This document shows, piece by piece, positions 23,300 to 35,014 of a DNA stretch of 64,000 bases. The stretch is from Aralia elata (lineage: Eukaryota > Streptophyta > Magnoliopsida > Apiales > Araliaceae), in the NCBI GenBank assembly GCA_034770075.1, contig CM068386.1, positions 45,855,990 to 45,919,989 of the forward strand, read 5' to 3'. A program made the position numbers and the translations under genes. Under the pieces are notes generated by a model. It saw nothing but the letters and a program-made list of their open reading frames with translations. It made no database searches and had not been told where the DNA came from. Numbering within the stretch: the first letter of the stretch is position 1; the number at the start of each line of letters is the position of its first letter.

Positions 23300-24140
23300 G
23301 AAATTATCTTACTTATTCCTCATTTAACATTAATTAAATAATTAATGTATTAACTTTACCCATACTTAATTATTATTTAATAATAACCAATAATAATTAA
23401 GTAACCATTATCTTTATTTATTAAGGTCCAATAATAAATAATTAATTTGTTAATCTTGCTCATACTTAATTATTATTTGATAATAATGTAATAGTAATTA
23501 TCATCTTTATTCATTATTTAATGGTAAATAATAATTAATCAATTTATTTACCGTACTCCTACTTAATCATAATAATTAAATATTTATCTTCTTTATTTAT
23601 TATTATTTAATATTACTTAAATAATAATTAAAGATTTATTATCTTAATTTAAAATTAATTTACTCATTATTATTTAATGTAAGTTAAATAATAATTCAAT
23701 ATTTATTATATTTATTAATAATAATCTTATTAACTTTGTTCATATTTAATTGTTATTTAATATTAATTAAATAAAAATTAAATATTTGTTATCTTTATTT
23801 ATTATTTATTGCTAAATAATAAATAATTATTACTAACTTTATTTATACTTAATTATTATTTAATATAAATAATAAGTAATTATTATCTTTATTTATTATT
23901 TATTGATCAATAATAAATAATTATTTACTAACTTTACTCATACCTAATTATTATTTAATATTAAGTAAATAATAATTAAATATTTATTATCTTTATTTAT
24001 TATTTATTGCTAGATAATAAATAATTATTTACTAACCTTATTCATACTTAATTATTATTTAATATTAAGTAAATAATAATTAAATATTTATTATCTTTAT
24101 TTATTATTTAATGATAAATAATAAATAATTGTTTTATTAG
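23300..24140. repeat. AT-only tandem array, ~104-bp unit, in Tekay LTR
   Basis: About eight diverged units of roughly 104 bp, each containing ATCTTTATTTATTATTTATT, TAATAAATAATTATT and CATACTTAATTATTATTTAA. The units contain inverted blocks (AATAAT/ATTATT), so single strands could fold extensively. The array recurs in the right LTR at about 34110-34945 with a small length change near 34700. Confidence 0.75.
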
Positions 24141-24182
24141 CTTCATTCGTTAACAGTTGCTCAACCATTTATTACCCAGTAG

Positions 24183-24207
24183 CTGGGTTCGATTCCCAGC
24201 CACACCA
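24183..24207 (+). other. tRNA-like T-arm inside Tekay LTR (left copy)
   Basis: CTGGG (24183-24187), a TTCGATT loop (24188-24194) and CCCAG (24195-24199) form a perfect 5-bp stem with a 7-nt loop, followed by CCACACCA. This has the form of a tRNA T-arm plus 3' acceptor end and contains a Pol III B-box-like GGTTCGATTCC. No complete tRNA cloverleaf is visible upstream. The same arm is at 34990-35014 in the right LTR. Confidence 0.6.
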
Positions 24208-24844
24208 AGCCATTCCAAAAATTTTTTTGCAGAGTTATTGACTTATAATGTATATCCTCCCCTGTTCCCAGACTTGCAAAACACACACCCTAACACGTTT
24301 ACTACCCACAGTTGGGATTCATAACACAAGCCGAGATTAACAAAATATGTATACCACACTGGTTTCACAATCTGTAATTTAGCCCAACATTATCACACCA
24401 AAAGAATACCAAGGTTTGAGCTTATAACTATACTGCCGACAGAACAATTTAAATACCAAAAATGAAGAACAGTTTTTTTTTCGTTCAGACATTTTAGCAA
24501 CCACTTGGTGGGCATACAATCAAGCTGATAGAACACTATGGTCCTCCAGTATACAGAGTCCCAATCAATGCAACCCAATACTAGAAACAACACCAAACAA
24601 TCCAATACAATGTATAACATAAACCAAGCACAGAAGGAAAGGAAAAAAAATGAAAAATAAACAAGCCTAGCAGCTCACTGTTATACCCAGAGCTCTTGGC
24701 TGCTGTCCTTCTTCTTCTCCCAAAATAAGCAACGAAATTAGAGGGCATTCGCAGCAACTTCCCCGGTTCCCTCTCCTTTCTGCAATTTTCTATTTTCCCT
24801 AATTTTGACTCAAGGAAAATCGGCAGCTTGGCTAATTGGGGCTT

Positions 24845-24856
24845 CAATTTATAGGG
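24845..24856 (-). promoter_or_regulatory. TATA box of Tekay LTR (left copy)
   Basis: Minus-strand CCCTATAAATTG, a good TATA match within GC-richer surroundings. Transcription is expected to start about 30 bp downstream on the minus strand (inference). The equivalent in the right LTR is at 35652-35663. Confidence 0.6.
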
Positions 24857-26009
24857 CAGTGTTTGTCCAATCGCTGGGTAATACCCCTATCGTCCAACCA
24901 ATATCCATCGGGTAGAGGGGAGCAGGCGACTGATCATTCATATCAAGCCCCATCATGCCCAGCTGTTCAGTCGGCCGACCCTCGCGCGACGCCTTTCCCA
25001 TCCGTCAGTCACTTGGAGCTTGCATCCCTTGGTCCGTTTGGAAATTGCTCGGTCGCCCAAGCCTTCACTAGTTCCTTCCGCCTTGAACCTCGAGTAGCCG
25101 TCGGTCGCTAGGCCCATCTCCCAATCCAACCCATCGGTCGTTCTCTGATGTCGCCGGCGCACGACATCTCCGTCTCTCTCTCCCGTTCCATCCGACTGCA
25201 ACGTTAGGCCGTTAGGCTTTGAGTACCCCTCTTCCTTCCTCCTGTTTCTATCTGATGCGAGGGCCTAGGGCTTACAATTGCTGCTTTGATCGGTTTAACC
25301 CTCCTCCCCCAAATGTTTTACCGATTGGGAAAATGGTTTGACCGGCAGAGAAAAAGAATGGGCTCAACCCGATAGGGTTGGGTCGGCTGAAAAAGGTGGC
25401 CCAATAAGAAAATAAAAGGAATTTGGGTCCAAATCAGAAATAAATAAAAAGAAATGGGCCAATCCGAATGAAAGAAGGGTGACCCAAATTAAATTAACAA
25501 TATTATATTCTAATATTTAAATTGAATAACTAATTCAATTAATTATTTAAAATATTTGTTTCAACAATAATTTCTCGTTCGAATTATTTAAATCCGATAA
25601 TAGTAAAATGAAATTATTTATTAATTTTTTCCCAATCTGCTTGCAAATCAATTCTTAGGGTTAACTCACTAATTTATTCGAACTATCAATGAGCCCCTTT
25701 AATGCAAGAAAAATTATTGGACCATATGTTTATATAATTACATAATAATACTTACATGGGTCCAATTAAGTCCGTAAAATTAAATAAAAATGAATCTCAC
25801 ATATCAAAATAAATTGATACAAGGTTCAGAATTTCCTGGACATTACATGGATGATGCTTGATCTCCTTGCTAGCCTTCTTCTCCTTCTTTCCTTCCTCTC
25901 CATCTGCGACCCTCTCCCTTCCTTCTTACTCTCTCTAACTTTCTTTTGCTCTAGCTAGTTTAATTGGCGAAATGAAAAGAAAACAAGCAAGTATACTTAC
26001 TTATGGTAT

Positions 26010-26355
26010 TTATAAAAAGTCAAGACCAAGGGCAAAATGGTCTTTAACCATTACTAGGGAAGGGTAAGATGGTCTTTAAGACATCCCAAAGAAATTTTCT
26101 CTATGGACACAATGGTCATAAGCAATTTTCTTTAAGGACAAAATTGTCATCTCACTATATTAGGAAACTTCTTAGAAATTTCTCTCAAGGACACCAAGGT
26201 CATTAACAAATTTCTCTTGGGGCAAAATAGTCATTTCTCCATTATTAGGAAACTTTCTATCAATTTCCTTCTCGGGACTCGTTGGTCGTTAATAATTTTC
26301 TATAAAGGCAAACTAGTCTTTTCACCATTTCAAGGAAATTTCCTAGCAATCATCA
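26010..26355. repeat. Diverged tandem repeat, ~86-bp unit, in Tekay LTR
   Basis: Units contain GGACAC/GGGCAA..GGTCAT or AGTCATTT followed by TTAGGAAACTT and AATTTCTCTC. About four diverged units are visible; the same array is at about 36820-37165 in the right LTR. Near the element's own 5' edge, so within U3. Confidence 0.6.
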
Positions 26356-26560
26356 CTTTTAATGGGGCCCGCCTCATGTGCTGGAAATTCAGCAGATTTC
26401 AGCCATGTGGGTCCCGCGTTTATTACCTTATTTTGCGTGCTTAATCCCGTCTTTGACTATTTGACCTGAAAAAACAAATTTTCATGTTTATAGTCATTTC
26501 CTGTCGACGCTCCAAACGTCATGGAATTATACGTTTCTTCAGAATTTCCTGGACATTACA

Positions 26561-26575
26561 TCCTCTCCCCCTTAT
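26561..26575 (-). promoter_or_regulatory. Polypurine tract of the Tekay element
   Basis: Minus-strand ATAAGGGGGAGAGGA directly abuts the LTR start TGTAATGTCC at 26560. It corresponds to the tract at 38442-38460 in LARD-2 (AGAAGAAGGGGTGAA). It is the expected plus-strand primer. Confidence 0.8.
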
Positions 26576-26607
26576 AAAAATTCCGTCCTCAGAATTTCAA
26601 CCTAAGG

Positions 26608-27279
26608 TTACTCAAATAACTGCGGATAATTTGCTCTCATCTTCTCTTCGAGTTCCCACGTAGCTTCTTCCACCGCGTGATTCCTCCAGAGAACTTTAAC
26701 GGAATGAATGATTTTATTCCTCAGCTTCTGTTCCTTCCTATCCAATATTTGAACAGGAATTTCCTCGTATGATAAGTCATTCTCGACTTGAATCGGCTCA
26801 TAGGAAATAACGTGCTTGTAATCTGGCTTGTACGGACGTAACACTGATACATGGAACACGTTGTGGATGTGCTCAAGTTCAGGAGGTAACGCCACCTCGT
26901 ACGCCACTTCGCCTATTCTCCTTAATATTTCAAAAGGTCCTATGAACCTAGGGCTCAATTTGCCCTTCTTCCCAAAACGGATCTTCCCTTTCCAGGGAGA
27001 TACCTTCAAAAACACAAAGCTGCCAACTTCAAAGTCGCGCTTCTGACGATGTAAGTCGGCATACTTCTTCTGACGATCCTGAGCCGCTACCAACCGCTGT
27101 CTTATTACTTTAATGATTTCCACGGTCTGCTGTACTAACTCTAGTCCCAACAATCTCTGTTCACCGACCTCATCCCAACATAACGACGTTCGACACTTCC
27201 TTCCGTACAATGCTTCGTACGGTGGCATGCCAATGCTAGCATGATAACTGTTGTTGTAAGCGAACTCTACCAGTGGCAA
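26608..27279 (-). pseudogene. pol: Tekay integrase C-terminus and chromodomain
   Basis: This 223-codon frame is the end of the polyprotein, in frame with 27289-28362 but cut off by a TAG at 27291-27289 that replaces an expected Trp. Residues 1-30 finish the integrase core region (PLVEFAYNNSYHASIGMPPYEALYGRK). Residues 80-150 are the integrase C-terminal GPF/Y-type region (KLSPRFIGPFEILRRIG). The last about 55 residues form a chromodomain (SYEEIPVQILDR, KVLWRNHAVEEATWELEE), which in chromoviruses guides integration to heterochromatin (family knowledge). Confidence 0.88.
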
Positions 27280-27288
27280 GTGATCGTC

Positions 27289-28425
27289 CTAGTTGCCCCC
27301 TAAGTCCATCACGACTGCTCGGAGCATATCTTCCAATGTCTGAATCGTTCGCTCGCTCTGGCCATCAGTCTGAGGATGATACGTTGTACTCAACCTCAAC
27401 TGCGTTCCCATTCTTTCCTGTAGACTTCTCCAAAAATTTGACGTGAAGCGCGGATCTCTGTCAGATACAATAGATACCGGCACTCCATGTCGCGATACTA
27501 TCTCTTTTACGTAAAGTTTTGCTAACTGCTCCAATTTGTACCTGATCTTGATCGATAGAAAGTGGGCAGACTTGGTCAACCGATCTATGATCACCCAGAT
27601 GGCGTCTAGACCCTTCTGTGTTATCGGAAGTCCTACCACAAAATCCATTGTGATGTGCTCCCACTTCCATTCTGGAATTTCCAAAGGTTGCAACAATCCG
27701 CTCGGCCGCTGGTGCTCTGCCTTGATCCTCTGACAAGTTAAACACCGGCCGACGAATTCTGTAACTTCCCCCTTCAAATGCGGCCACCAATAATGTTGAC
27801 GAAGATCTTGATACATCTTGGTGCTACCCGGATGTACCGAAAATATCGTATTATGGGCCTCCTGCAATATTTCTTCCCTTAAGTCTGGTACGTAGGGTAT
27901 CCAGATCCTTCCCTCGAATCTCAGCAACCCTGTGCTGTCAACCTTGTACTTCAAAGTTTTTCCTTCCGATAGTTGCCTCTTAATGACAATGCACTCTTCA
28001 TCAAATTCTTGAGCCTCTTTTATCTTATCCAGTAGAGTCGGACCTACTGTCACGGTGAAAAATTTTTTGTCCGTCTCCATCGGATACTTCACCTCCAGTT
28101 CCAGACGTCCAAAGTCCTTTATCAACTCCTCTTGAACTGTCAGCTGCATCAATTTCACCTTGCCTTTTCTGCTTAAGGCATCAGCCACTACATTTGCTTT
28201 GCCCGGATGGTACAGAATCTCACAGTCGTAATCTTTAATCAATTCTAACCATCGGCGTTGCCTCATGTTCAGCTCTTTCTGAGTGAAGATATATTTCAGA
28301 CTTTTGTGATCTGTATATATCTCACACTTCTCCCCGTATAGATAGTGCCTCCAAATCTTCAAGGCGAAAACTACCGCGGCTAACTCCAGGTCATGAGTCG
28401 GGTAACCCTTCTCATAGTCCTTCAG
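27289..28425 (-). pseudogene. pol: Tekay RNase H C-terminal part and integrase core
   Basis: The first Met is at 28362, but homology begins at 28425, right after the TAG at 28428-28426. RNase H region: YTDHKSLKYIFTQKELNMRQ. Linker: HPGKANVVADALSR. Integrase zinc region: HNTIFSVHPG, CLTCQRIKAEHQRP. Integrase core: ITMDFVVGLP (first Asp), IVSDRDPRFTS (second Asp), and YHPQTDGQSERTIQTLE (catalytic Glu). All catalytic residues appear present; the frame is in phase with the neighbours on both sides, so only the two stops break it. Confidence 0.9.
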
Positions 28426-30501
28426 CTAACGTGATGCGTACGCCACGACCTTGCCGTGCTGCATCAGCACACAGCCAAGACCTTTGTGTGACGCGTCGCT
28501 ATATACTACGAAACCCCCAGTATTGTCTGGTAAGGTCAACACCGGTGCTTGGCTAAGTCTCTTTTTCAGCTCCATAAAACTTTCCTCGCATTTCTGCGAC
28601 CAAACGAACTTAACTGTTTTTCTGGTGAGATTGGTCAACGGCGATGCTATCTTTGAAAAGTCCTGTATGAATCTTCGATAGTATCCTGCTAATCCCAAGA
28701 AACTCTGGATCTCTGTTGGCGTCTTCGGTTGCTCCCAATTGATAACCGCTTCTACTTTTGCTGGGTCCATCGAAACACCATTTTTGTCGATGACGTGACC
28801 CAGGAATTGTACCCTCTGCAACCAAAACTCACACTTAGAAAACTTCGCGTACAACTTCTCCCTCCTGAGAGCTTCTAATACAATTTTTAAATGTTCTGCA
28901 TGCTCCTCCTCTGTTTCTGAATACACCAAGATGTCATCAATGAATACAACTACGAACTTGTCCAAGTACTGCTTGAACACTCGGTTCATCATATCCATAA
29001 ATGTCGCTGGCGCATTCGTTAATCCAAATGACATTACCAGAAACTCGAAGTGCCCGTAGCGAGTCCTGAATGCAGTCTTCGGGATATCTTCCTGTCTCAC
29101 CTTCAGCTGATGATAGCCTGTTCTTAGGTCTATTTTTGAAAAGTACTTCGCTCCCTTAAGTTGATCAAACCGATCGTCAATCCTAGGAAGCGGATACCTA
29201 TTCTTAATCGTAACTTTGTTCAACTCCCGATAGTCGATACAAAGACTCATAGAACCATCCTTCTTCTTTACAAACAGAACTGGCGCTCCCCATGGGGACA
29301 CACTTGGTCTGATATAACCCTTGTCTAGCAGTTCCTGCAGTTGAACCATCAACTCCTTCATTTCTACAGGTGTCATTCGATACGGCGGCTTCGATATTGG
29401 TGCGGTTCCCGGTACCAAATCGATAACGAACTCGATTTCCCTGTCCAGCGGTAGTCCCAGAAGCTCATCTGGGAAGACATCGGCGAAATCCCTCACGATT
29501 GGTATTTGACTCATCTCATCCCTGACCTGACGAGTATCAACCACATGGGCCAAATAACATACGCACCCTTTCTTAAGCAATTTCTTGGTTTGCATCATAG
29601 TAAGACAACAAGATTGTCTTGGTGATTTATTACCATAGAATACCACCTTTGACTTGTTAGGAGTCTTCAGGTGTACACATTTCTTCTTACAGTCAATAAC
29701 TGCTCCGTGAATTGATAGCCAATCCATTCCCAGGATTACATCAAACTCTCCCAGCCGAATTGGTATCAAATCCACATTGAGCTTAAATCCTCGCAATTCA
29801 GCACAACAATTCCTATGAATGCATTCTACGGGGATAATTTCCTTGTTTGCTACTTCTACGTTCATAGGGTGTTCTAACTTTTCACGAGGTAAATTTAACT
29901 GACTAGCAAATTCTTCGGAAACAAAAGAGCAGGTAGCACCCGAATCGAATAACACATATGCATATATATCATTGATTGGGATGATACCTGACACCACGTC
30001 CTTGGATTCCATTGCATCCTGGACAGTCATGTTGAACGTGCGTGCCGTTGGCCTATTAGCTTGACTGGCTGGTGCCCCATAGCTCAGCCGGTTGTTATTC
30101 CCGCTGTTGTTGTTACTCCGGTTGCCACTCCCGACGTCGCCCTTCCTCTTCGGACAGTCCTTAATCTGGTGGTCGGGTGACCCACAAGAGAAGCATCCTC
30201 CTTTCTGTCTGTTAGGGCACTGAGGAGCCATGTGCCCCGGTTGTCCACAACGGTAACACACGCTTTTCCCTTTCATGCATTCCCCCGTGTGGTTTTTACC
30301 ACAATTGCTGCACCTGCCTGCTTTCTTCACCTCCCCTCCAGATTTGTTCCCTCCGGATGACTGACTCTCGGTCCACTTGCGTTTATTGGGGTTACTGCCC
30401 CCGCTGCTCCCTGCTTTCAGGCCCTCATGACCCTTATTCTTTTCTTGATTGTATTTAGCCAGGGCCTCACTGCCACCCTCTGCAATGATCGCCCTTTCCA
30501 A
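28426..30501 (-). pseudogene. pol: Tekay nucleocapsid, protease, reverse transcriptase, start of RNase H
   Basis: This 691-codon frame has three zinc knuckles at residues 64-75 (CSNCGKNHTGEC, shortened), 82-95 and 103-116 (CCHC). The protease motif FDSGATCSF is at 185-193. Reverse transcriptase spans about 340-600, with YPLPRIDD at 436-443 and the catalytic FIDD at 520-523. RNase H starts at YSDASHKGLG (667-676). It ends at a TAG (28428-28426) probably replacing Gln. The residue at position 501-503 region (TFMDMMNRVF) and TNAP are usual for the family. Gag upstream is in a different frame, showing a frameshift near 30510-30540. Confidence 0.92.
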
Positions 30502-31132
30502 CAGTTCTGCTTAATACCGCAACAGAATGGTATACCCATGGTTTCAAACCTAGCTCAAACCTACGAGCTTTCCTTTCCTCGGTGCTGACTTGGTGAGTTA
30601 CAAACCGTGCCAACTCGTTAAACCTAGCTGCGTACTCAGCCACGGACATACTTCCCTGCTTTAGCTCCAGAAACTTGACCTCCATCTCTTGTTTCATGCT
30701 CTCTGAAAAGTAGTTTTCTAGGAACATCTCTTTAAAGCGTTCCCATGCGACAATGCCTTCTTCAGCTCGGCCCCTGTTGGCCTTCCACTAATAGTTAGCC
30801 TAGCCTTTTAGCATGAAAGTGGCAAAACTTATTTTCTGTTCCTCTGCCACCCGAGCGACCTCGAAGACCTTCTCTATTTCTTCGATCCAGGTATGTGCTT
30901 CTATTGGGTTAAGAGTTCCCTTGAACTCGGGTGGTCCAACCAGTTTGAAGTCCTTGAAAGTGGCCAAATGATGCGCTGGCTCGGGTGCTGGTTGAGTCCC
31001 TACAGGTGGTGGTCTTGATTGCATGGCTTCTGCCAGCATCTCAGCGAACATTCTTATTGGATTAGGTTAAACCCCAACCTCGCTTTTTGACTCTTCAACC
31101 CGCTGGTTACGTGGTCGTCCTCTTGGCGGCAT
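30502..31132 (-). pseudogene. gag: Tekay gag, capsid part, with stops
   Basis: The start is ATG at 31132-31130 (MPPRGRPRNQR, a typical Tekay gag N-terminus). The frame has a TAA shortly before the Met at 31051, and TAG codons at 30802-30800 and a few codons later. It continues in the same frame to 30467-30727. The capsid motif region includes FKGTLNPIEAHTWIEEIEKVFE and FLENYFSESMKQEMEVKFLELKQGSMSV, characteristic of Ty3 gag (retrotrans_gag family). A frameshift near 30510-30540 joins it to the zinc-knuckle frame. Confidence 0.85.
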
Positions 31133-31541
31133 GATTTGGATAAGGAAAACCGCTGACTTTTACCTATAGTTTTATATTTTACACAACATGTCATTGAGAT
31201 CAGCGATCAAGAGTAGAAACATTTATCAAACACATTTGATTTAAATGAAACAACTGCATTTATATTTATATACCACTGTTTTGTTACAATCAGACTAAAC
31301 CTGTGGCATACTTCTATAAATGCGTTACTGCATGCCCCATCAATCATTAACCATTTCCCCTGATACAAAAGTGGGGAAATACTAACTGACCATCCCTCAT
31401 AACAGACAAAAGTTGGGGTGTAACTGCTACCCTAATCATGTAACAAGATATAAAGGTTCACAACACAATCATGTCCCTATCCTAACAAAAAGTGGGACCT
31501 ACTGCCCTAAAACAAAATAAGACAATCATCCTAGCACGTCA
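31133..31541 (-). other. Spacer between upstream ORF and gag of the Tekay element
   Basis: About 400 bp of leader without a credible frame. Contains three loosely similar phrases AAAAGTGGGG / AAAAGTTGGGG / AAAAAGTGGGAC near 31367, 31407 and 31487 on the + strand. No known signal recognised. Confidence 0.5.
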
Positions 31542-32366
31542 CTACATGTCGTGACGGATCCGTGCCTGCTGACCTGAAGAAAATGCTCCACCCATGACCC
31601 GGTGACGAACTGAGCGGCCAGACTCTCCTATCTCAGTCCGAGGCCTCCTATAGGCTGCATCTAAGGAAAATCCCAAGGTCTCGATCCTCACTGCTCCGGA
31701 CTCAAACTGATCCTCCAACTGATCAACCCTTCTGGCTTCTCTGACCCAAGCATCTCTAACTCGCATCCTCTCAGCAGTCTCCAGCCCAAACTCGAACTTT
31801 ATGGCCTCCTACTTGGCCTTCAGATGGGCGATCTCCATGTCCTTCTGTCCCAATCTCTCTCTCAGCTCAGCATTCCTAGCCACCATCTGGTGTAGCAGTG
31901 GTCCAATCTGCTGCACTGAGGTCTCATAACCCTGCAGCTGTACCTTCACCACCCCCAACTCATGCTCCAGTTGATAAGCTAGCTCCCTATACTGATCCTC
32001 CCTGATCTGGTGGGTCTGGTTCTGCTCCTCCAGATGAGCTACCTTGTCCTCCAGCTCCTCGTTCCTACTGGTCAGTCCCTCTATGATATCATCTGCAGTA
32101 GGGCCCATGCCATCAACATAAGCAGATGGCTCATCACCGTCAGTCTCTGGGTCCTCCTCACTATCATCCGGGTCCTGACTGTCGGACCTCATTACCCTAC
32201 CTATAACAGGCTCTGGTAGATCCCCCCGATAGTCCTTCTCTGGTTCGGGCCCATCCTTTGGTACTCCTAGGGCAACAGGTGCATAGCCCACTAACTGCTC
32301 GGTAACCATAGGTATATCTGTGAATATCTCCTCCTGGACTCCATTGGTCCCTCATATGTCAGCCAT
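31542..32366 (-). pseudogene. Coiled-coil ORF upstream of Tekay gag
   Basis: On the minus strand an ATG at 32366 opens a frame (MADI) broken by TGA within five codons, continuing in frame from Met 32309 to a TAG at 31811-31809, then again in frame through 31766-31542; together about 275 codons. The middle is acidic (SQDPDDSEEDPETDGDE), followed by a strong coiled coil (NEELEDKVAHLEEQNQ through ERLGQKDMEIAHLKAK). No domain recognised. It lies between the primer site and gag in the same sense. Not part of standard Tekay gag-pol as I know it; possibly a separate structural or regulatory protein. Confidence 0.6.
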
Positions 32367-32596
32367 CCTACAAACACAGACAAAGACAACAAATGTCAGT
32401 ATCATAATAAAATACATTCATCGGTAAAATGAAAGGATATTTTATCATGTACAACTCGGCTTGGCAGATTTCCACAATCCACCCCCAGACAAGGCCATTA
32501 TCTGAATCTCCTTGATTCGTATCCTAGCGTACTCAATACGAGTTTAAATCTAAGGTTATAACCTAGGTTTAGCGATCCTAAAGTTTATAACCTATA

Positions 32597-32608
32597 GCTT
32601 TGATACCA
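32597..32608 (-). promoter_or_regulatory. Primer binding site, tRNA-Met type (Tekay)
   Basis: Minus-strand TGGTATCAAAGC, one base different from the canonical TGGTATCAGAGC complementary to initiator tRNA-Met. It lies three bases from the LTR edge at 32612. Confidence 0.85.
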
Positions 32609-34109
32609 ACCTGTGATGCCCCCAAATTCGGGTCTCCAACTACCCGGATTCAGTCATCACGATCCAATACAACATCCACCTCCAATAACATACATTGAGT
32701 AAAATGCGGAATATATCAAACATATGTTGTTCATTAGAAAGGTGTTACTAGTCCCAAGATACAATAACCTTAAATACTTAACACAAATCCATACCCCAAA
32801 TAACTATCAGGGTTTAAATTACATTAATAATAATTTACTACCCTTATGATAAAATCAGCTACGTGAAGCCTATCACTTCATCTTTTCTTTCCCTTGCTCT
32901 TTCCTGATGTCTCGGGTTTAGCTGCAAGGGAGTCATGATATAGCAAGGGTGAGCAACGAGTTTGCTCAGCAAGTTTAAAGTACAACAATAAGGATATATC
33001 ATGGTGAAAGGAATGTAGAAAGAGATTTCAACAATATAATTATCAGAAGCAAGAACAATAATTGCTTTTAGAACAATTGATAGTCAAGTAGACTTTGAAC
33101 AATAACTTCCAAAGGAGTCAATGGCTAGTTGACCCTCTGGTTACTGGCTACAGAATAAGTACTTGAGGGGATCAGCCTCGCGTACGCTATGTATATGCAT
33201 AACATTTAACTCTGCTGTTTGTACCTTATATACGGTACCTAGGGTATTCCCCTAAAATAAAAAGGGGTGTTCATTCAGTCTAAGAATCCTTACCATTGAT
33301 TGGTTCGGATAGGCTTTTATAAATTCTCACATACTTGCGTGACCGAAACAAGGGTTTAGACTTAATCATGAATAGTTCGTGAATTTCGGAACTTTAATAA
33401 ATGTACGAATTCAAATGCACCGAATGCGAGTGTCAATAGTTTTGATGTGGAATAACTGTAAATTAATTAAACCACTTAAGCATTTTTGGAATAAAATTTC
33501 AAGCTACAATACAATAGTAGCCTGCTCGAATGAAAAGAAACTTGCAACAATTAAAGTTTCGATATAAAGAACTTGCTCAATGTAAAAGTTGAGTAAGATG
33601 AACTTGCCTGTTTGCCCAGCTACAATTAATCTTAGCTTTAACTATTTAGTCTTGAAGGACCTAACATTGATAAAGTTGACTTATCAATTAATATGGCATA
33701 GTTGTGCATTGGTATACCTTCTTTTGCCATTTATTTAGCAGATAAACAATTCATCATCTACATTTAATTACTATTTAACATTAGCTAAACAGAAATTAAT
33801 TAATGACCTTTAGTTGTTATTTCAACAACTAATCATGCTCATTTATTATTTGGATATTCAATTTAGCAACGTTTAGTAACCCGATTTATTATTCATAAAC
33901 TAAATAATAATCTTGTTAGTGCAGTATGACTTAATAGTATCCAAATTTAACGACTATTCTATTTGGTTAAATCTCTATTTATTATTTATAAAAATAAACA
34001 ATAAATTGATTAATGCATTCCTAACTAATAGTGACAACAATTAATAGGTTATTTAAGTTTTATTCACACTTAGCTACTATTCACTTTTGAGGGTAATTAC
34101 GAAATTATC

Positions 34110-34945
34110 TTACTTATTCCTCATTTAACATTAATTAAATAACTAATGTATTAACTCTACCCATACTTAATTATTATTTAATAATAATCAATAATAATTA
34201 AGTAACCATTATCTTTATTATTAAGGTCCAATAATAAATAATTAATTTGTTAATCTTGCTCATACTTAATTATTATTTGATAATAATGTAATAGTAATTA
34301 TCATCTTTATTCATTATTTAATGGTAAATAATAATTAATCAATTTATTTACCGTACTCATACTTAATCATAATAATTAAATATTTATCTTCTTTATTTAT
34401 TATTATTTAATATTACTTAAATAATAATTAAAGATTTATTATCTTAATTTAAAATTAATTTACTCATTATTATTTAATGTAAGTTAAATAATAATTCAAT
34501 ATTTATTATATTTATTAATAATAATCTTATTAACTTTGTTCATATTTAATTGTTATTTAATATTAATTAAATAAAAATTAAATATTTTTTATCTTTATTT
34601 ATTATTTATTGCTAAATAATAAATAATTATTACTAACTTTATTTATACTTAATTATTATTTAATATAAATAATAAGTAATTATTATCTTTATTTATTATT
34701 TATTATTTATTGATCAATAATAAATAATTATTTACTAACTTTACTCATACCTAATTATTATTTAATATTAAGTAAATAATAATTAAATATTTATTATCTT
34801 TATTTATTATTTATTGCTAGATAATAAATAATTATTTACTAACCTTATTCATACTTAATTATTATTTAATATTAAGTAAATAATAATTAAATATTTATTA
34901 TCTTTATTTATTATTTAATGATAAATAATAAATAATTGTTTTATT
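34110..34945. repeat. AT-only tandem array, ~104-bp unit (right LTR copy)
   Basis: Same array as at 23300-24140, with one extra TTATTTATTA-type step near 34700 and a few substitutions, consistent with slippage after insertion. Confidence 0.75.
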
Positions 34946-34989
34946 AGCTTCATTCGTTAACAGTTGCTCAACCATTTATTACCCAGTAG

Positions 34990-35014
34990 CTGGGTTCGAT
35001 TCCCAGCCACACCA
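34990..35014 (+). other. tRNA-like T-arm inside Tekay LTR (right copy)
   Basis: CTGGG (34990-34994), TTCGATT loop, CCCAG (35002-35006), then CCACACCA. Identical to the left-LTR copy. Confidence 0.6.

Larger units (their letters stand above)
21813..26560 (-). repeat. Tekay 3' LTR (left copy)
   Basis: The + strand starts TGTGACACCCCC and ends CTGGACATTACA, immediately before the polypurine tract. In the element's own sense it begins TGTAATGTCC. The last 20 bp (AGAATTTCCTGGACATTACA) also occur at about 25831-25850 inside the LTR, about 710 bp earlier. Contents: an AT-rich tandem array (23300-24140), a tRNA-like arm (24183-24207), a TATA box (24845-24856, minus) and a tandem repeat near 26010-26355. 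Small frames inside are repeated in both LTRs and are not genes. Confidence 0.85.

Noticed and set aside
24183..24207. Complete tRNA gene
   Set aside because: Only the T-arm and acceptor-like end are convincing; no D-arm, anticodon arm or matching 5' acceptor was found.
24581..25201. Duplicated small frames (24581-24847, 24836-25111, 24953-25201 and copies at 35343-36008)
   Set aside because: They are LTR sequence present in both Tekay LTRs; no domains or codon signal, and frames exist on both strands.
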